Shown piece by piece: positions 33,101 to 44,317 of a stretch of 64,000 nucleotides of DNA; within the stretch, counting starts at the first letter, position 1, and each line of letters starts with the position of its first letter. Under the pieces are notes generated by a model. The model did not search any database, was not told the DNA's origin, and was given only the letters and a program-made list of their open reading frames with translations. Both the position numbers and the translations under genes were made by a program. This stretch comes from Skeletonema tropicum. Its lineage: Eukaryota; Bacillariophyta; Thalassiosirophyceae; Thalassiosirales; Thalassiosiraceae. The stretch spans positions 1,798,001 through 1,862,000 of the forward strand of contig CM074127.1 of assembly GCA_037178625.1 (NCBI GenBank). The letters run 5' to 3'.

Positions 33101-35336
33101 CAGATCGGCTACGAGACAGTAGCATAGCTTGTATCAGAGCAATCCTCCTGTGCAGTGCTAATGAGCTTGTATGGTATTATCGCCGAGTATAATGGGCCAC
33201 TAGAAGCGGCTCATGCGAGTATTGACGACCACAGATACGATTTCGTGGATTGTGGTGCTTCTGGCCAGCCCACATTGGACCTCTCAGATCGGCTAAGACA
33301 CTGTAGCATCGCTTGTATCAGAGCAAGGGTTCTGCACAGTGCTAATGAGCTTGTATGGTATTATCGCTGACTATAATGGGCCACTAGAAGCGGCTCATGC
33401 GCGTATTAACGACCACAGATACGATTTGGTAGGATGGAGTGCTGCTGGCCAGCCCACATTGGACCTCTCAGATCGGCTAGGGGACAGTAGCATCGCTTGT
33501 ATCAGAGCAAAGGTTCTGTGCAGTGCTAATGCGCTTGTATGGTATCTCCGCCGAGTATAATGGGCCACTAGAAGCGGCTCTTGCGCGTATTGACGATGAA
33601 AGATACGATTTGGTAGAATGGAGTGCTGCTGGCCAGCCTCCACTGGACCTCTCAGATCGGCTACGAGACTGTAGCATAGCTTGTATCAGAGCAAAGGTTC
33701 TGTGCAGTGCTAATGAGCTTGTATGGTATTATCGCCGAGTATAATGGGCCACTAGAAGCGGCTCATGCGCGTATTGACGACCACAGATACGATTTCGTGG
33801 ATTGTGGTGCTCCTGGCCAGCCCACATTGGACCTCTCAGATCGGCTAAGAGACTGTAGCATCGCTTGTATCAGAGCAAGGGTTCTGCACAGTGCTAATAA
33901 GCTTGTATGGTATCTCCGCCGAGTATAATGGGCCACTAGAAGCGGCTCATGCGCGTATTAACGACCACAGATACGATTTGGTAGGATGGAGTGCAGCTGG
34001 CCAGCCCACATTGGACCTCTCAGATCGGCTAGGGGACAGTAGCATCGCTTGTATCAGAGCAATCCTCCTGTGCAGTGCTAATGCGCTTGTATGGTATCTC
34101 CGCCGAGTATAATGGGCCACTAGAAGCGGCTCATGCGCGTATTGACGATGAAAGATACGATTTGGTAGAATGGAGTGCTGCTGGCCAGCCTCCACTGGAC
34201 CTCTCAGATCGGCTACGAGACTGTAGCATCGCTTGAAAACAAAGCAATCCGTCTGCGCAGTGCTAATGAGCTTGTATGGTATCTCCGCCGAGTATAATGG
34301 GCCACTAGAAGCGGCTCATGCGCGTATTAACGACCACAGATATGATTAGGTGCATTGTGGTCCTGCTAGACAGCCTCCACTGGACCTCTCGTACAATATG
34401 TACACGAGACTGTGGCATCGCTTGTATCAGAGCAACCCGTCTGCGCAGTGCTAATGAGCTTGTATGGTATCTCCGTTGAGTATTATTGTCCACTAGAAGC
34501 GGCTCATGCGCGCATTGACGATGATAGATACGATTTGGTAGAATGGAGTGCTGCTGGCCAGCCGACACTGGACCTCTCAGATCGGCTATGAGACTGTAGC
34601 ATAGCTTGTATCAGAGCAATCCTCCTGTGCAGTGCTAATGAGCTTGTATGGTATTATCGCTGAGTCTAATGGGCCACTAGAAGCGGCTCATGCGCGTATT
34701 GACCTGAAAGATACGATTTGTTGGATTTTGGTGCTTCTGGCCAGCCCACATTGGACTCTCAGATCGGCTAAGAGACTGTAGCATCGCTTGTATTAGAGCA
34801 AGGGTTCTGCACAGTGCTAATGAGCTTGTATGGTATCTCCGCCGAGTATAATGGGTCACTAGAAGCGGCTCATGCGCGTATTAACGACCACAGATACGAT
34901 TTGGTAGGATGGAGTGCTGCTGGCCAGCCCACATTGGACCTCTCAGATCGGCTACGGGACAGTAGCATCGCTTGTATCAGAGCAAAGGTTCTGTGCAGTG
35001 CTAATGCGCTTGTATGGTATCTCCGCCGAGTATAATGGGCCACTAGAAGCGGCTCATGCGCGTATTGACGACCACAGATACGATTTGGTAGAATGGAGTG
35101 CTGCTTGCCAGCCTCCACTGGACCTTTCTGATCGGCTAAGTGACAGTAGCATCGCTTTTTTCAGAGTAATCCGGTTGCGCAGTGCTAATGAGCTTGTATG
35201 GTATCACCGCCGAATATGATTGGCCACTAGAAGCGGCTCATACGCGTATTGACGACCACAGATATGATTAGGTAGAAGGAGTGCTGCTGGCCAGCCCACA
35301 TTGGACCTCTCAGATCGGCTAGGGGACAGTAGCATC
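27140..35336. repeat. 184-bp satellite array with 552-bp higher-order repeat
   Basis: A tandem array of about 184-bp monomers. Each contains a GGGCCACTAGAAGCGGCTC landmark and a TTGGACCTCTCAGATCGGCT landmark. Three monomer types alternate: A (with GACGATGAAAGATACG), B (GATTTCGTGGATTGTGG) and C (GTATTAACGACC and TTATCGCTGAC). The A-B-C block is 552 bp; the same A position recurs at 28555, 29107, 29659, 30211, 30763, 31315, 31867, 32419, 32971 and 33523. An earlier block at 27474 is followed by one (about 28003) shortened by about 23 bp. Monomers before 27450 and after 34250 are divergent, including length changes. Short frames recur in every unit, but 184 is not a multiple of three and stops interrupt every frame, so coding is unlikely. 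Confidence 0.97.
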
Positions 35337-35567
35337 TGACCAGGTTAGCTGAATTCAGTTCTAGGGAATATATATATAATCGATTGACAATATTAATAAT
35401 TGTGAGTGTTACTACTAATTGACTTCTTCATGGTTGTTATCTTGATTGAGGACTCGGGAATAAGGCGACGTCATTGTAATCGTAATCGTAATTGTAATGA
35501 CCACATATTACCTAAAGAGGTCGATACATAAGTACCATACTATGCCTGTACTTACTGTACCACGGCA
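35337..35567. repeat. Left terminal direct repeat (LTR-like)
   Basis: 231 bp, TG...CA; nearly identical to 37997-38247 except for a few bases and the absence of the GATA expansion. Confidence 0.75.
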
Positions 35568-37996
35568 TTGCTGCCCCATGGATCGAGCTCTGTTTTGACT
35601 ATTCTGCTTGGCGTGTAGACGAACTACTTTTTTTAATGCGGAACCCATAACCACGAAACCTGCTCATGTCAGGGGGTGCGCCAATCTCTTTCTCTCTCTG
35701 TAATTCTCTCTGTCTACTCTCTGCTTGCTTTTCTCTAACGCTGCTGCTTCTACTATGATTCTATCTCAAGGTTGTTGCTCTAACTTTGCTTGTTGATTCA
35801 CTTGTCGACCACACTTTCGGTCTATCGTTTGTAAAATGGATGTTTTGTAAAATGGAACTTGACTTCTAGATACCTGAAAAGATATTGAATTGATTTTTAT
35901 AAATTGAAAATGCTCTGTACTTGTAGCTTGTTTGAACTGGAGTAGAGGAAAGTTCATCCTGCCCCCTCTCAGATCTGGAATAATTGTATTTGTGCTTGGA
36001 AGGAAACTCATCATCGCTAGCAAACTTGGCCAGCGCCTCGTAAAGAAGTTAGAGCTTGAAGGACTGTTTTGACACTAGAAGGCCGGAAGACGATGTAATC
36101 GCGTAAATCTTCTTGAGAACTTGAGCGCCAACTTTAGTCGTAGGCTGAGCGTTTCGCAATTGCTGTATTAGCATCCTTGAAGACAAGAAGTTGTCGTCGT
36201 TTGAATATTGAGTGCCACATTGAAGTTGCGCATAAGAAATTTACCTGAAGCCGCTGAGCCGTTGTAATGAACTGAGTGTAAGGCTTGAAAATAAACTGTG
36301 AGTTGTCACTGGGTTTCGATAAATATTTTCCTTGAAAGTGCATGCAAAAAATTTTAATAATGTGATGCTTCGCTTGACTATACCGTTGTTTTCGGATTGC
36401 GTGCATACTGCAGGCATGAGAACCCAAATTGTAAATGTCTTGGTAACAGAATCCATTCCTAGAATGAGGTGGAAGCGACAATCGGCTGAAAAGGCTTGGA
36501 GCTGCTGTATTTCAATAACTGCATTTCTATCGAACTCGGAGAGACGGGATCATTTATTGTCAATTTTCCAATGGAGGCTAGTAGATCAGCTGATGTGCTG
36601 ACATGCTCCTTGCGTGTTTGCACTTGATCAGCCTTGGTACCTTCGGGAATGATGGCTGATATTAGAACCAGCGTCTTGTAGCGCCTTGAAGTAACGAACA
36701 GAACCCTTGCCTTGAATAGGAGAACTTGTACAATAACCGTTGCAAGTGGGATGGATTTTTCATTGGTACCAGCAGTGAGTCTGGGCCTTCGATTATATTG
36801 ATCGGTGTTGAAGATTGATAAAGATACTGATACTGCCCCAGTAATCGATTGGATGAGAAATTCTTTCGACTCTGCAATTTCAATAAGATACTCTTGATCC
36901 GCAACTGTAGCATAATTCATCTTGCCAAGTAGGAGCGTAAGTCTACGCAATGTCCGCTCTTGTATGAAATTGAACTGGATTAAAGGACAGTTCATCCTGC
37001 CTCCTCTCCGCTCTCGGATAATTAAATATAACTCATTTCACTTTCAACAACTCTCCATAAATAAATCCGCTGGATTCTCTCTGTGAGCCATTTCACTTGG
37101 CTTCGCAATGTGCACATCTTGTGCAATATTCAACTCTAATTCTTTTGGTAGTGCGATGCATGGATCGCCTGTAGATAATCGTTTGAAAAGGAATAAAGAC
37201 CTTTGGGTCATAACAATATTGTTAGTGATGCTCATGAAAAAGACCTTCTGGGTCATAAACTGTGGTGTTGCTTGTGAGATTCCAATTTGCTGGGTTAGTG
37301 TTAGTGTTAGCATTGCTCGTAAAAGGACCTTGTGGTAATAAAATCAAATGACGTGCTCATTTTGGCAGAGGTCACGGTTATGCGTTGAGCCAAGGGACGC
37401 CTGGATTTCACAACGATGTGGTTCACTCTGGATTGCCACAGGTGGTTTCCTCTGGATTGCCACACCAGACTTAGCTGCTGGATTTCAAGTTGCGCCAACG
37501 GGACAGGTTGGTTTACACAACAGAGCGAATCGCTCGCGGATCCCTTGCGTCCGCACCAGATCTCTTGCTGGATTTTGAATATATAACTTGCAATTTGATG
37601 GGTGCCCCCGTGTTAGATAGTGCAATTTGATGGGTGCCCCCTTGTTAGATGTTTCTTTGTGAGGTGGTTAGATATTTCTTTGTGAGTATGTGAGTATGTA
37701 AGCATGTGAGCAAAATAATATTCTGAAGGCTGAAAGAGCCATTGACTATTACCATTCCTTGGAAGGCCGCTAAGCTAAGGAGGAGCCAATTTCTATCTGG
37801 ACCTCAAGATGCTGTGGTGGAGACAGCTGACTGTAGATAAGGTTGAGTTACTGCTTGCCATAGACGATGATTTTGAAGTCGGTTTCATTCTTCCTTTTTG
37901 TGACGGTAGAACGTGTAGCTTTTGGGAGACTCGTTATTTGTCTTTTCTCTAACAGTGATCGAAGGAACGATGTGTTTCGGTGCTGATAATTATCAA

Positions 37997-38247
37997 TGAC
38001 CAGGTTAGCTGAATTCAGTTCTAGGGAATATATAAATCGATTGACAATATTAATAATTGTGAGTGTTACTACTACTGGACTTCTTCATGGTTGTTATCTT
38101 GATTGAGGACTCGGGAATAAGGCGACGTCATTGTAATCGTCATCGTAATTGTAATGACCACATATTACCTAAAGATAGATAGATAGATTACCTAAAGAGG
38201 TCGATACATAAGTACCATACTATGCCTGTACTTACTGTACCACTGCA
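37997..38247. repeat. Right terminal direct repeat (LTR-like)
   Basis: 251 bp, TG...CA; pairs with 35337-35567. It contains an extra 20 bp made by a GATA-run duplication around 38173-38195. Confidence 0.75.
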
Positions 38248-39375
38248 GCATCGCTTGTATCAGAGCAATCCGTCTGCGCAGTGCTAATGAGCTTGTAAGA
38301 TATCACCGTCGAGTATAATGGGCCACTAGAAGCGGCTCATGTGTTAAAGATGTTCAAGAGTACGACACGAAATGGGAGATTTCGATAGAATCATTAGAGA
38401 GTTTGTTCCATCGACAACAATTCTTGAAAGAAGAAGGTCACGTCTGAATCTGTATGACAGGAATCAGTACAAACTGATCTTAGAGCCCCTAAGACATTCG
38501 AAGAGTGTGCAAACAAGTACACGACATGATGAACATAGTTCACAATGTCAATTTCGACTCTAGTGATAGTCTTATAAAATTAGAAATGGGTAAACTGCAA
38601 CATGCCACATCTATAAAATTAGATCAGGATAAACTGCAACATCTTGAGTTTATCACAGTATTTGTCGAATAAGAGTATTCGTCTGCTTACAAGTCCAACG
38701 TAGGATAGCAGAGCGTTTCATCACTCATGCGCGTATTGACGACGAAAGATTTGATAAGGTGGATTGTGGTGCTGCTAGCCAGACCAAGCTCTCACTGGAC
38801 CTCTCTTATCAGATACGAGACTGTGGCATCGCTTGTATCAGAGCAATCCTCCTACGCAGTATGTACTACTGAGCTTGTATGGTATCACCACCGAGTATAA
38901 TGGGCAACTAGAAACGGCTCATACGAGTATTGACGACCACAGATGTGATTAGGTGGATTGTGGTACTGCTAGCCAGTTTCCACTGGACCTCTCGTACAAG
39001 TTTTAACGAGACAGTAGCATCGCTTGTATCAGAGCAATCCTCCTGCGCAGTGCTAATGAGCTTGTATGGTATCACCGCCGAGTATAATGGGCCACTAGAA
39101 GCGGCTCATGCGCGTATGACGACGTCAGATACGATTAGGTAGAATGGAGTGCTGCTGGTCATCCGACACTGGACCTCTCAGATCGGCTACGAGAAAGTAG
39201 CATCGGTCGTATCAGAGCAATCCTCCTGTGCAGTGCTAATGAGCTTGTATAGTATCACCGCCGAGTATAATACGTCACTCTAGAAGCGGCGCATGCGCGT
39301 ATTGACGACGATAGATACGATTTGGTGGATTGTGGTGCTGCTGGCCAGCCGACACTGGACCTCTCAGATCTGTTT
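38248..39375. repeat. Degenerate right edge of the satellite array
   Basis: About four diverged monomers remain (38248-38341 joined to 38724-38900, then about 38905-39375). They carry substitutions and small indels relative to the core, such as TATCACCGCC in place of TATCTCCGCC. Similarity ends near 39372. Confidence 0.85.
38342..38723. mobile_element. Candidate solo LTR or small insertion
   Basis: 382 bp with no similarity to the satellite, inserted in a monomer exactly between two CTCATG copies (38336-38341 and 38724-38729). It starts TGTTAAAG and ends TTCATCA, so it has TG...CA ends. The inner sequence has two ATAAAATTAGA-type short repeats and no coding signal. A solo LTR of a family different from the neighbouring element is inferred. 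Confidence 0.55.
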
Positions 39376-39676
39376 TGTCGTTGTAGCATTTCTCCAACTA
39401 TCTTTTTGTGCCATCTTAATTTTTATTTTTCGTTGTGTACTTAGGAGTCTTTTCAGCTTCGTGTTGCTGATTTACGCCGAATTGATTTTTTGAAACCTTT
39501 TGAATGTCTTGTGAGTGACTATCCTTCATTAGATCTCGTAAGATAATTATATCCTTTTGATACATGAGTATGCTGAGCATTAGCATTTTTCGATATGGAA
39601 TTTTTTTTCCATCCTCTTCGCTTTGTTTTCTTCTCATTTTATGAAATTTAAGTACATTTAACATCTATTTCTATTT
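39376..39676. other. Intergenic, AT-rich
   Basis: T-rich sequence between the satellite edge and the 3' end of the next gene. Nothing further is recognised. Confidence 0.5.
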
Positions 39677-40492
39677 CTACACAATCCAGTAAGAGGCTGA
39701 AGCGAACAAACATGCAACGCCAGCAACGATACCCGCTCTTATAGCAATGGCTCCTGAGTTTTTTGTGTCTGACATCATTGATGCCTGTTCCTGTCCCTGT
39801 AGATTCACAGATTTTTCGTCTTTAATTTTGCTTTGTTGGGAACCTTTGCCACCTGTCAGGACGACATCAGCAGGACCGTCTCTCTCGATTACTTTCAGCA
39901 CTGCCGTGTCTGCCCCCTCGGGCGCAGCTGGCGCAGGGAGAGTTTCAGGAATAGGAATACTGTCAGGTATTAGAGGTGTAGTATCTTCTGGGTCTTCTGT
40001 AGGAGTAGTAGGTTCGATAGGGTCGATAGGGGCTACTGTAGTAGTAGTAGTAGAAATAGGAGGTAACGACATAGTCTTCGCTGCTTTACTACTTGTGTGC
40101 ATCGAGAGAGAGTGAGCTTCGGCAGACTTTGACTTTGATGACTTAGATGTTGAATGAGCTTTGCTTGCCTTGTGAGCTTTGCTTGCCTTGTGAGCTTTGC
40201 TTGCCTTGTGAGCTTCAGCTTTGGAGGTTTTGGCCATGGACAAGTGCACAGACATATCGTAGCCTGGATGATGGCCATCAACGCCGCTGTCGTGTTTTCC
40301 ACCGTTGCCTTTGTGGGGCCCTTTCCCTGCTTTGCTGCTTTTTTGCTGCACTTCTCCGACGACGACTGACATTCCCTGTTGTTCCCATGAATCTATATTT
40401 CGAGTGTGGGCATCTGGGTGAGGTCCTTTATGAACTGCCGCTGTAGCGATATTGACAGAAACTGCCACAAGGAGAGAGGAGGATAACTTCAT
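39677..40492 (-). CDS. Secreted Lys/Ser-rich (KxxK) protein, silica-associated type
   Basis: 271 aa. Residues 1-18 are a signal peptide (MKLSSSLLVAVSVNIATA). A His/Gly/Lys-rich segment (about 45-80) is followed by a tandem repeat of KASKAH (about 90-115) running into STSKSSKSKS. This gives dense KxxK spacing like the lysine clusters of diatom silaffins and cingulins that direct proteins to silica. A Thr/Pro-rich stretch (about 145-185) precedes an unremarkable region and a hydrophobic C-terminus (last 22 residues), which could be a TM or a lipid-anchor signal. Role in wall formation is inferred from composition only. Confidence 0.6.
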   Translation of the reverse strand: MKLSSSLLVAVSVNIATAAVHKGPHPDAHTRNIDSWEQQGMSVVVGEVQQKSSKAGKGPHKGNGGKHDSGVDGHHPGYDMSVHLSMAKTSKAEAHKASKAHKASKAHKASKAHSTSKSSKSKSAEAHSLSMHTSSKAAKTMSLPPISTTTTTVAPIDPIEPTTPTEDPEDTTPLIPDSIPIPETLPAPAAPEGADTAVLKVIERDGPADVVLTGGKGSQQSKIKDEKSVNLQGQEQASMMSDTKNSGAIAIRAGIVAGVACLFASASYWIV

Positions 40493-42735
40493 ATCTGTTG
40501 CTGTAAGTTCTGCTGTTTCGATTTCTTCTAATAACTTAAGGAGTATTGCTACGAGTGCTGCAAGCTCTTGTTATTATTTGTTTCAGTAGAGTGTGAGGTC
40601 ATGTCTTGAGCAGGTTACTGCAGAAGAACGACGAGCTAATGAACGGCAACCCTGAACGGCTTCCTATCTCGCATATGTAGAATTCCTACGTTGATTTCCA
40701 AATAATTTTATCCTGAACGGAAAGAATTGAAATTGGTCTTACTTCACATCATAAATCTCTCAAAACACCCCTGGGATGTACGAATTTTGGTTAGGCTGGG
40801 ATTGAGGGGGTACGAATAGTAAGTGTCAGCTAGCTTCTCAACTAATAAAACCTAGAGGGTATAAAAGTTTTACTCTCACTCTAGAGAGAGACTGAGATTT
40901 ATTTTGAGAGGGGAAGTATTTAGGGGGTTATACCTGTACCTGTTGGTGCTTTTCTTTCCCTGTCCTTCCTTCCTCTTGTCTCCTCTCTCTGTGATGAGAG
41001 TAGGCCGGCGCGCGGGCGCGGGCGGGGGGGATAGATAAGTACTATCTGATAGATAAGTAGATAGATAGATAGATAGATTATTTTATTCACTAAGTAGATA
41101 GATAGATTCGCGTCATTTTAACGCTACTTATGTAGGTACCTACCCCAGAGCTAAATTTTACTAAATTTTGAATTTTGTCAAGTACCCAGCAGAACTTCGC
41201 TTGTAGTAGCCCGATTTTAATGATTCCAAGAGCAGTATTATTCTCAGCAGGGCAGTAGTGAATAATATAACAGAAATTTTAAAGTACGTCTGATTACAGG
41301 GCAGTAGTGAATAGTCTGCCTAATATTATGCTGTGATTCCATTGCCAGCAGCCGCTATAGGATATTGCTGTCTCACGGTGTGTCGGCATCTACGTGAAAA
41401 TCGCTAGTAAAAAACCATGGGCTACATATGGTTGGTACGTAGGAAACTTGTAAAAGCACCTTTTAGTACATATGCGTGAAGATACTCGGAAACTACATGA
41501 AATTTGTAGTTCGATGGTGTTTTGACCTCGGGTTATAGCCTATTGCATCATTGAACACTATCACACCAAAGTTTGCTTCTTTCAGTTGTTGTTGGTATGC
41601 GTTGTTGGGCTTATTTGTTGCTGATATTCTTATTATTGCTGTACAACTACCCTTTACTATGTCGTCTTATCATGTGTAGCATGTTGATGTTGGCGTTGAG
41701 GGGAGTAGGTGTGGACAGTGATGGATTGGCACGATGTGTGGAATGATGCTTGGTACGGTGGGAGTGGGTGATTGGTTGGCACGATTCCATGATATTGATT
41801 AATTATAATGAGATGGACGGTACACGTGCCAACAAGTCATTGATGAGGCTGATCTATGCGAAGTGTAACGCGAATCCGACCGCAGGGAGGATGAGCAGTG
41901 AGTACTACTTGGATACATCATTAAAGGCCCTAAGTAGTTATTCTTCAGCGAAGCGTTTGATGCGTCCGTGCCAACTGTCTGGATCACACTGATTGATGCT
42001 ACGTTCTTCAGCGCAGCGTTGGATTTTCAACGTGCCAACTATTTTTCAACGTGCCAACTATCATGGATCTTGCCGATTAAGGTAGTCGATTTTTCGCGAG
42101 GGCTTGCCCGAGCAGTGTTTATTTTTTCATATTTTGTTGCGTAATGATGGTATGATTCGAATCGGGGTCTTGAAAAGAGCTTTCGATTGGTTGTCATATT
42201 GTCAAATTTGATTATTTGGACACATCTAGTAAGTGAAATTCAGCTGCGGTGCCGGATCTAGCCGAGCTGGTTACTTTCTAGACCCGTTTTTGACCGAGAC
42301 GATCTGTAAAAAGTCGTCCAATCGGGCTGAATAGACGCCTAATCGATAGTTCTCGATGAGAGCTTTCCAAAACGACACTTATCGCCTTCATTGGGTCGCT
42401 AGAACGGAAGATACACAAGATACGGCCATTATTGCATCATGGTGTACGTAAGTAGCTGAGTGGTTGAACGGAAGAAGTGAGAAGGTGGTGCCGGAAGCAA
42501 AGTTCTTCAAATATGGTAATCAAGATATGCCAACGTGCAAGAATCACATCGAGCTAATTGTCTGAGGGCAAAGAACCACCTACTTATGAGTGTCATCGTT
42601 CGAATCAATATAAAGCAAAGAGCAATGATCGAGTAGCATGTAGCATGTAATGTGCCGTCGTTGGTCGTGCGTTGGCTAGCTTGGCCACCGCTGACCGCTG
42701 CTCGAAAGCCGCCCTAGCAACGGATAACAACAACA
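40493..42735. other. Long intergenic region with microsatellite
   Basis: 2.2 kb without a supported gene. It includes a GC-rich GCGCGCGGGCGCGGGC stretch (about 41006-41028), followed by GATA repeats (41029-41105), a short repeat of CAGGGCAGTAGTGAATA (around 41248 and 41297), and repeated TTTTCAACGTGCCAACTAT (around 42025-42060). A 80-codon open frame at 41750-41992 lacks supporting evidence. Confidence 0.5.
41029..41105. repeat. GATA microsatellite
   Basis: Interrupted GATA tetranucleotide runs, including GATAGATAGATAGATAGATT, directly after a G-run. Confidence 0.85.
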
Positions 42736-44190
42736 ATGACTCGTCGAAACTACTTCATCCGCACCAACAGCAACTGCTATAAGTATTATGCAATCCTCAT
42801 AGCGGTACTAATTCTGATGTCAACTGTGGCAAATCATCTATCCATTCACCACTACTACTACTTGAACTTCTCCACCGCTCCTCAGCACCATGCCCTTCTG
42901 CTGCAAGAACAAGTTGAGCATTCATTCAACAATAACAACTCAACCACGACGTTGCAGCCTCAGCCTCCTCCTGGACTAAACTTATATCTCGAAGGACGTA
43001 CCGAAAATGCAGGATTGGGCCATAGCTTCATGGCACTCAACAACCTCCTAACAATGGCGAATCTACACAATCTATCCACTCGACTCGTCATGAGGACAAC
43101 GAACAAAAATCATGGCTTTGATGTAAGGAATGCAATGAGAATCAAACGATACTTTTTTGATGATTTATTACTGAATCCTTTGCCGAATGGAGAGACGAGC
43201 TGGAATACAACTTGTGTGCGAATGAAATCTTCTCCTGTATCTTTGCCGGACGATGTCGAGAGGGTCAAGACAGAGTATACTACTATGATGCATGGCGAAC
43301 AGAAGGAGCAACATAATCGAAGTAATTGTACCATCTTTGTAATGAATGATGTCAGACCAAATAATGCACATCAGATGGAGAAAAATTTACCATTCTTTCG
43401 TCATCTTTTCCAACTCAATGACAAGAATATCACTCGACAATCTGTTATCCAGAGAAATGCGAGATTATTATCCTCCAAAGAGCAACAAAATAATGTGGTT
43501 CATATCGCCATGCATATTCGTAGGGGAGACTTATTCCAATTCATATCAAAGAGTGCCAAAAAAGAGAAGGGTTGGGGCAAGTTTCAAGCGACAAATCGAC
43601 TCGTTCCAGTTTCGGCTTATACATCTCTGTTGAAGCAGTTATTGACAATGCTGCTGTTGTTCTTTGTCAATGGAGACGACGACGGCATGAAGCGAGATAT
43701 TCGAGTTACTGTGCATTGCGAGGGCATAGTTGGCAACGCAACGGTACCAGATGTGGACGGAACAATGATTGATTTGCAACAAGAAATAATACTGAGTGGC
43801 ATCCTCAACAAGACGAGCATTAATAATTACACCACCAACAACAAGGCCATGAGGCATGACGACGTTGTGACGTTCTACGCCGGAGATGAGGATCCCCTCG
43901 AAGCATTTGACGATATATGTTACTCCTCGGACATTTTTATTGCAGGACCGTCTGCGTTTAGTCATCTGGTGGGAGTCTTGTGTCCCCAACCAATCATACT
44001 TGCCATGCAAGATTTGCAAACTGCTTTGGTCAAGTATTCATATAGCTACATCCCAAATGCAATGATGTTAGATGTTACAAGAGGGGATTATTATCTTCCC
44101 CATCTCGGCTTGAACAGTGGTGTAGAATTGATTAAAGCTGCATCATTCAATCAGACTGAATTTGAGCTGCTCCTGGGAAAACAATCATGA
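42736..44190 (+). CDS. Type II membrane glycosyltransferase, fucosyltransferase-like
   Basis: 484 aa, single exon. A short cytoplasmic N-terminus and one TM (about 19-35, YAILIAVLILMSTVA) precede a luminal domain with many N-x-S/T sites. The segment VVHIAMHIRRGDLFQF (near residue 258) is the HxRRGD nucleotide-sugar/phosphate contact motif of the alpha-1,6- and O-fucosyltransferase GT-B superfamily. Further on, VVTFYAGDEDPLEAF and DIFIAGPSAFSHLVGVLC match the second Rossmann half, with the SxFS-type loop. A Golgi fucosyl- or related transferase is inferred; the acceptor is unknown. The Asn/Thr-rich insertions are probably species-specific. Confidence 0.6.
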   Translation: MTRRNYFIRTNSNCYKYYAILIAVLILMSTVANHLSIHHYYYLNFSTAPQHHALLLQEQVEHSFNNNNSTTTLQPQPPPGLNLYLEGRTENAGLGHSFMALNNLLTMANLHNLSTRLVMRTTNKNHGFDVRNAMRIKRYFFDDLLLNPLPNGETSWNTTCVRMKSSPVSLPDDVERVKTEYTTMMHGEQKEQHNRSNCTIFVMNDVRPNNAHQMEKNLPFFRHLFQLNDKNITRQSVIQRNARLLSSKEQQNNVVHIAMHIRRGDLFQFISKSAKKEKGWGKFQATNRLVPVSAYTSLLKQLLTMLLLFFVNGDDDGMKRDIRVTVHCEGIVGNATVPDVDGTMIDLQQEIILSGILNKTSINNYTTNNKAMRHDDVVTFYAGDEDPLEAFDDICYSSDIFIAGPSAFSHLVGVLCPQPIILAMQDLQTALVKYSYSYIPNAMMLDVTRGDYYLPHLGLNSGVELIKAASFNQTEFELLLGKQS

Positions 44191-44317
44191 CATTGCTTTT
44201 TGGTCGGTATAAATTACCAGCAGTTGGTGATTGTTGAAAGCTGTTGCACTATATCAAGAATGCCATTTACTACCAATATATCATTTGCATACGATAACAG
44301 TTTCATGTTTCATTCCT

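Larger units (their letters stand above)
35337..38247. mobile_element. LTR-type element inserted in satellite
   Basis: About 2.9 kb bounded by direct repeats 35337-35567 and 37997-38247. Both begin TGACCAGGTTAGCTGAATTC and end in CA. They differ by a few substitutions and a 20-bp GATA-containing expansion in the right copy. The element splits a satellite monomer and is flanked by GCATC at 35332-35336 and 38248-38252, a 5-bp target duplication as expected for LTR retrotransposons. The interior (35568-37996) has no gag, protease, RT, RNase H or integrase signature; the largest open frame (36459-36995, minus) is featureless. No canonical tRNA primer site or polypurine tract is evident. A non-autonomous (TRIM/LARD-like) element is the best call. 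The interior also holds two related copies of an AGTTCATCCTGCC-containing block (35935-35985 and 36970-37022). Confidence 0.7.

Noticed and set aside
27474..35219. About 40 small open frames (66-116 codons) on both strands of the satellite
   Set aside because: They are copies of the same frame in a 184-bp unit; the frame shifts every unit and no start or splice logic links them.
35568..35600. tRNA primer-binding site after the left LTR
   Set aside because: The sequence after the LTR (TTGCTGCCCCATGG) does not start with the usual TGG and I could not match a tRNA 3' end with confidence.
36459..36995. 178-codon frame inside the LTR-like element
   Set aside because: No gag/pol or other domain pattern and low-complexity composition; treated as chance.
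38173..38195. GATA run in the right LTR as a separate microsatellite locus
   Set aside because: It is an expansion within the LTR copy, so it is described there instead.
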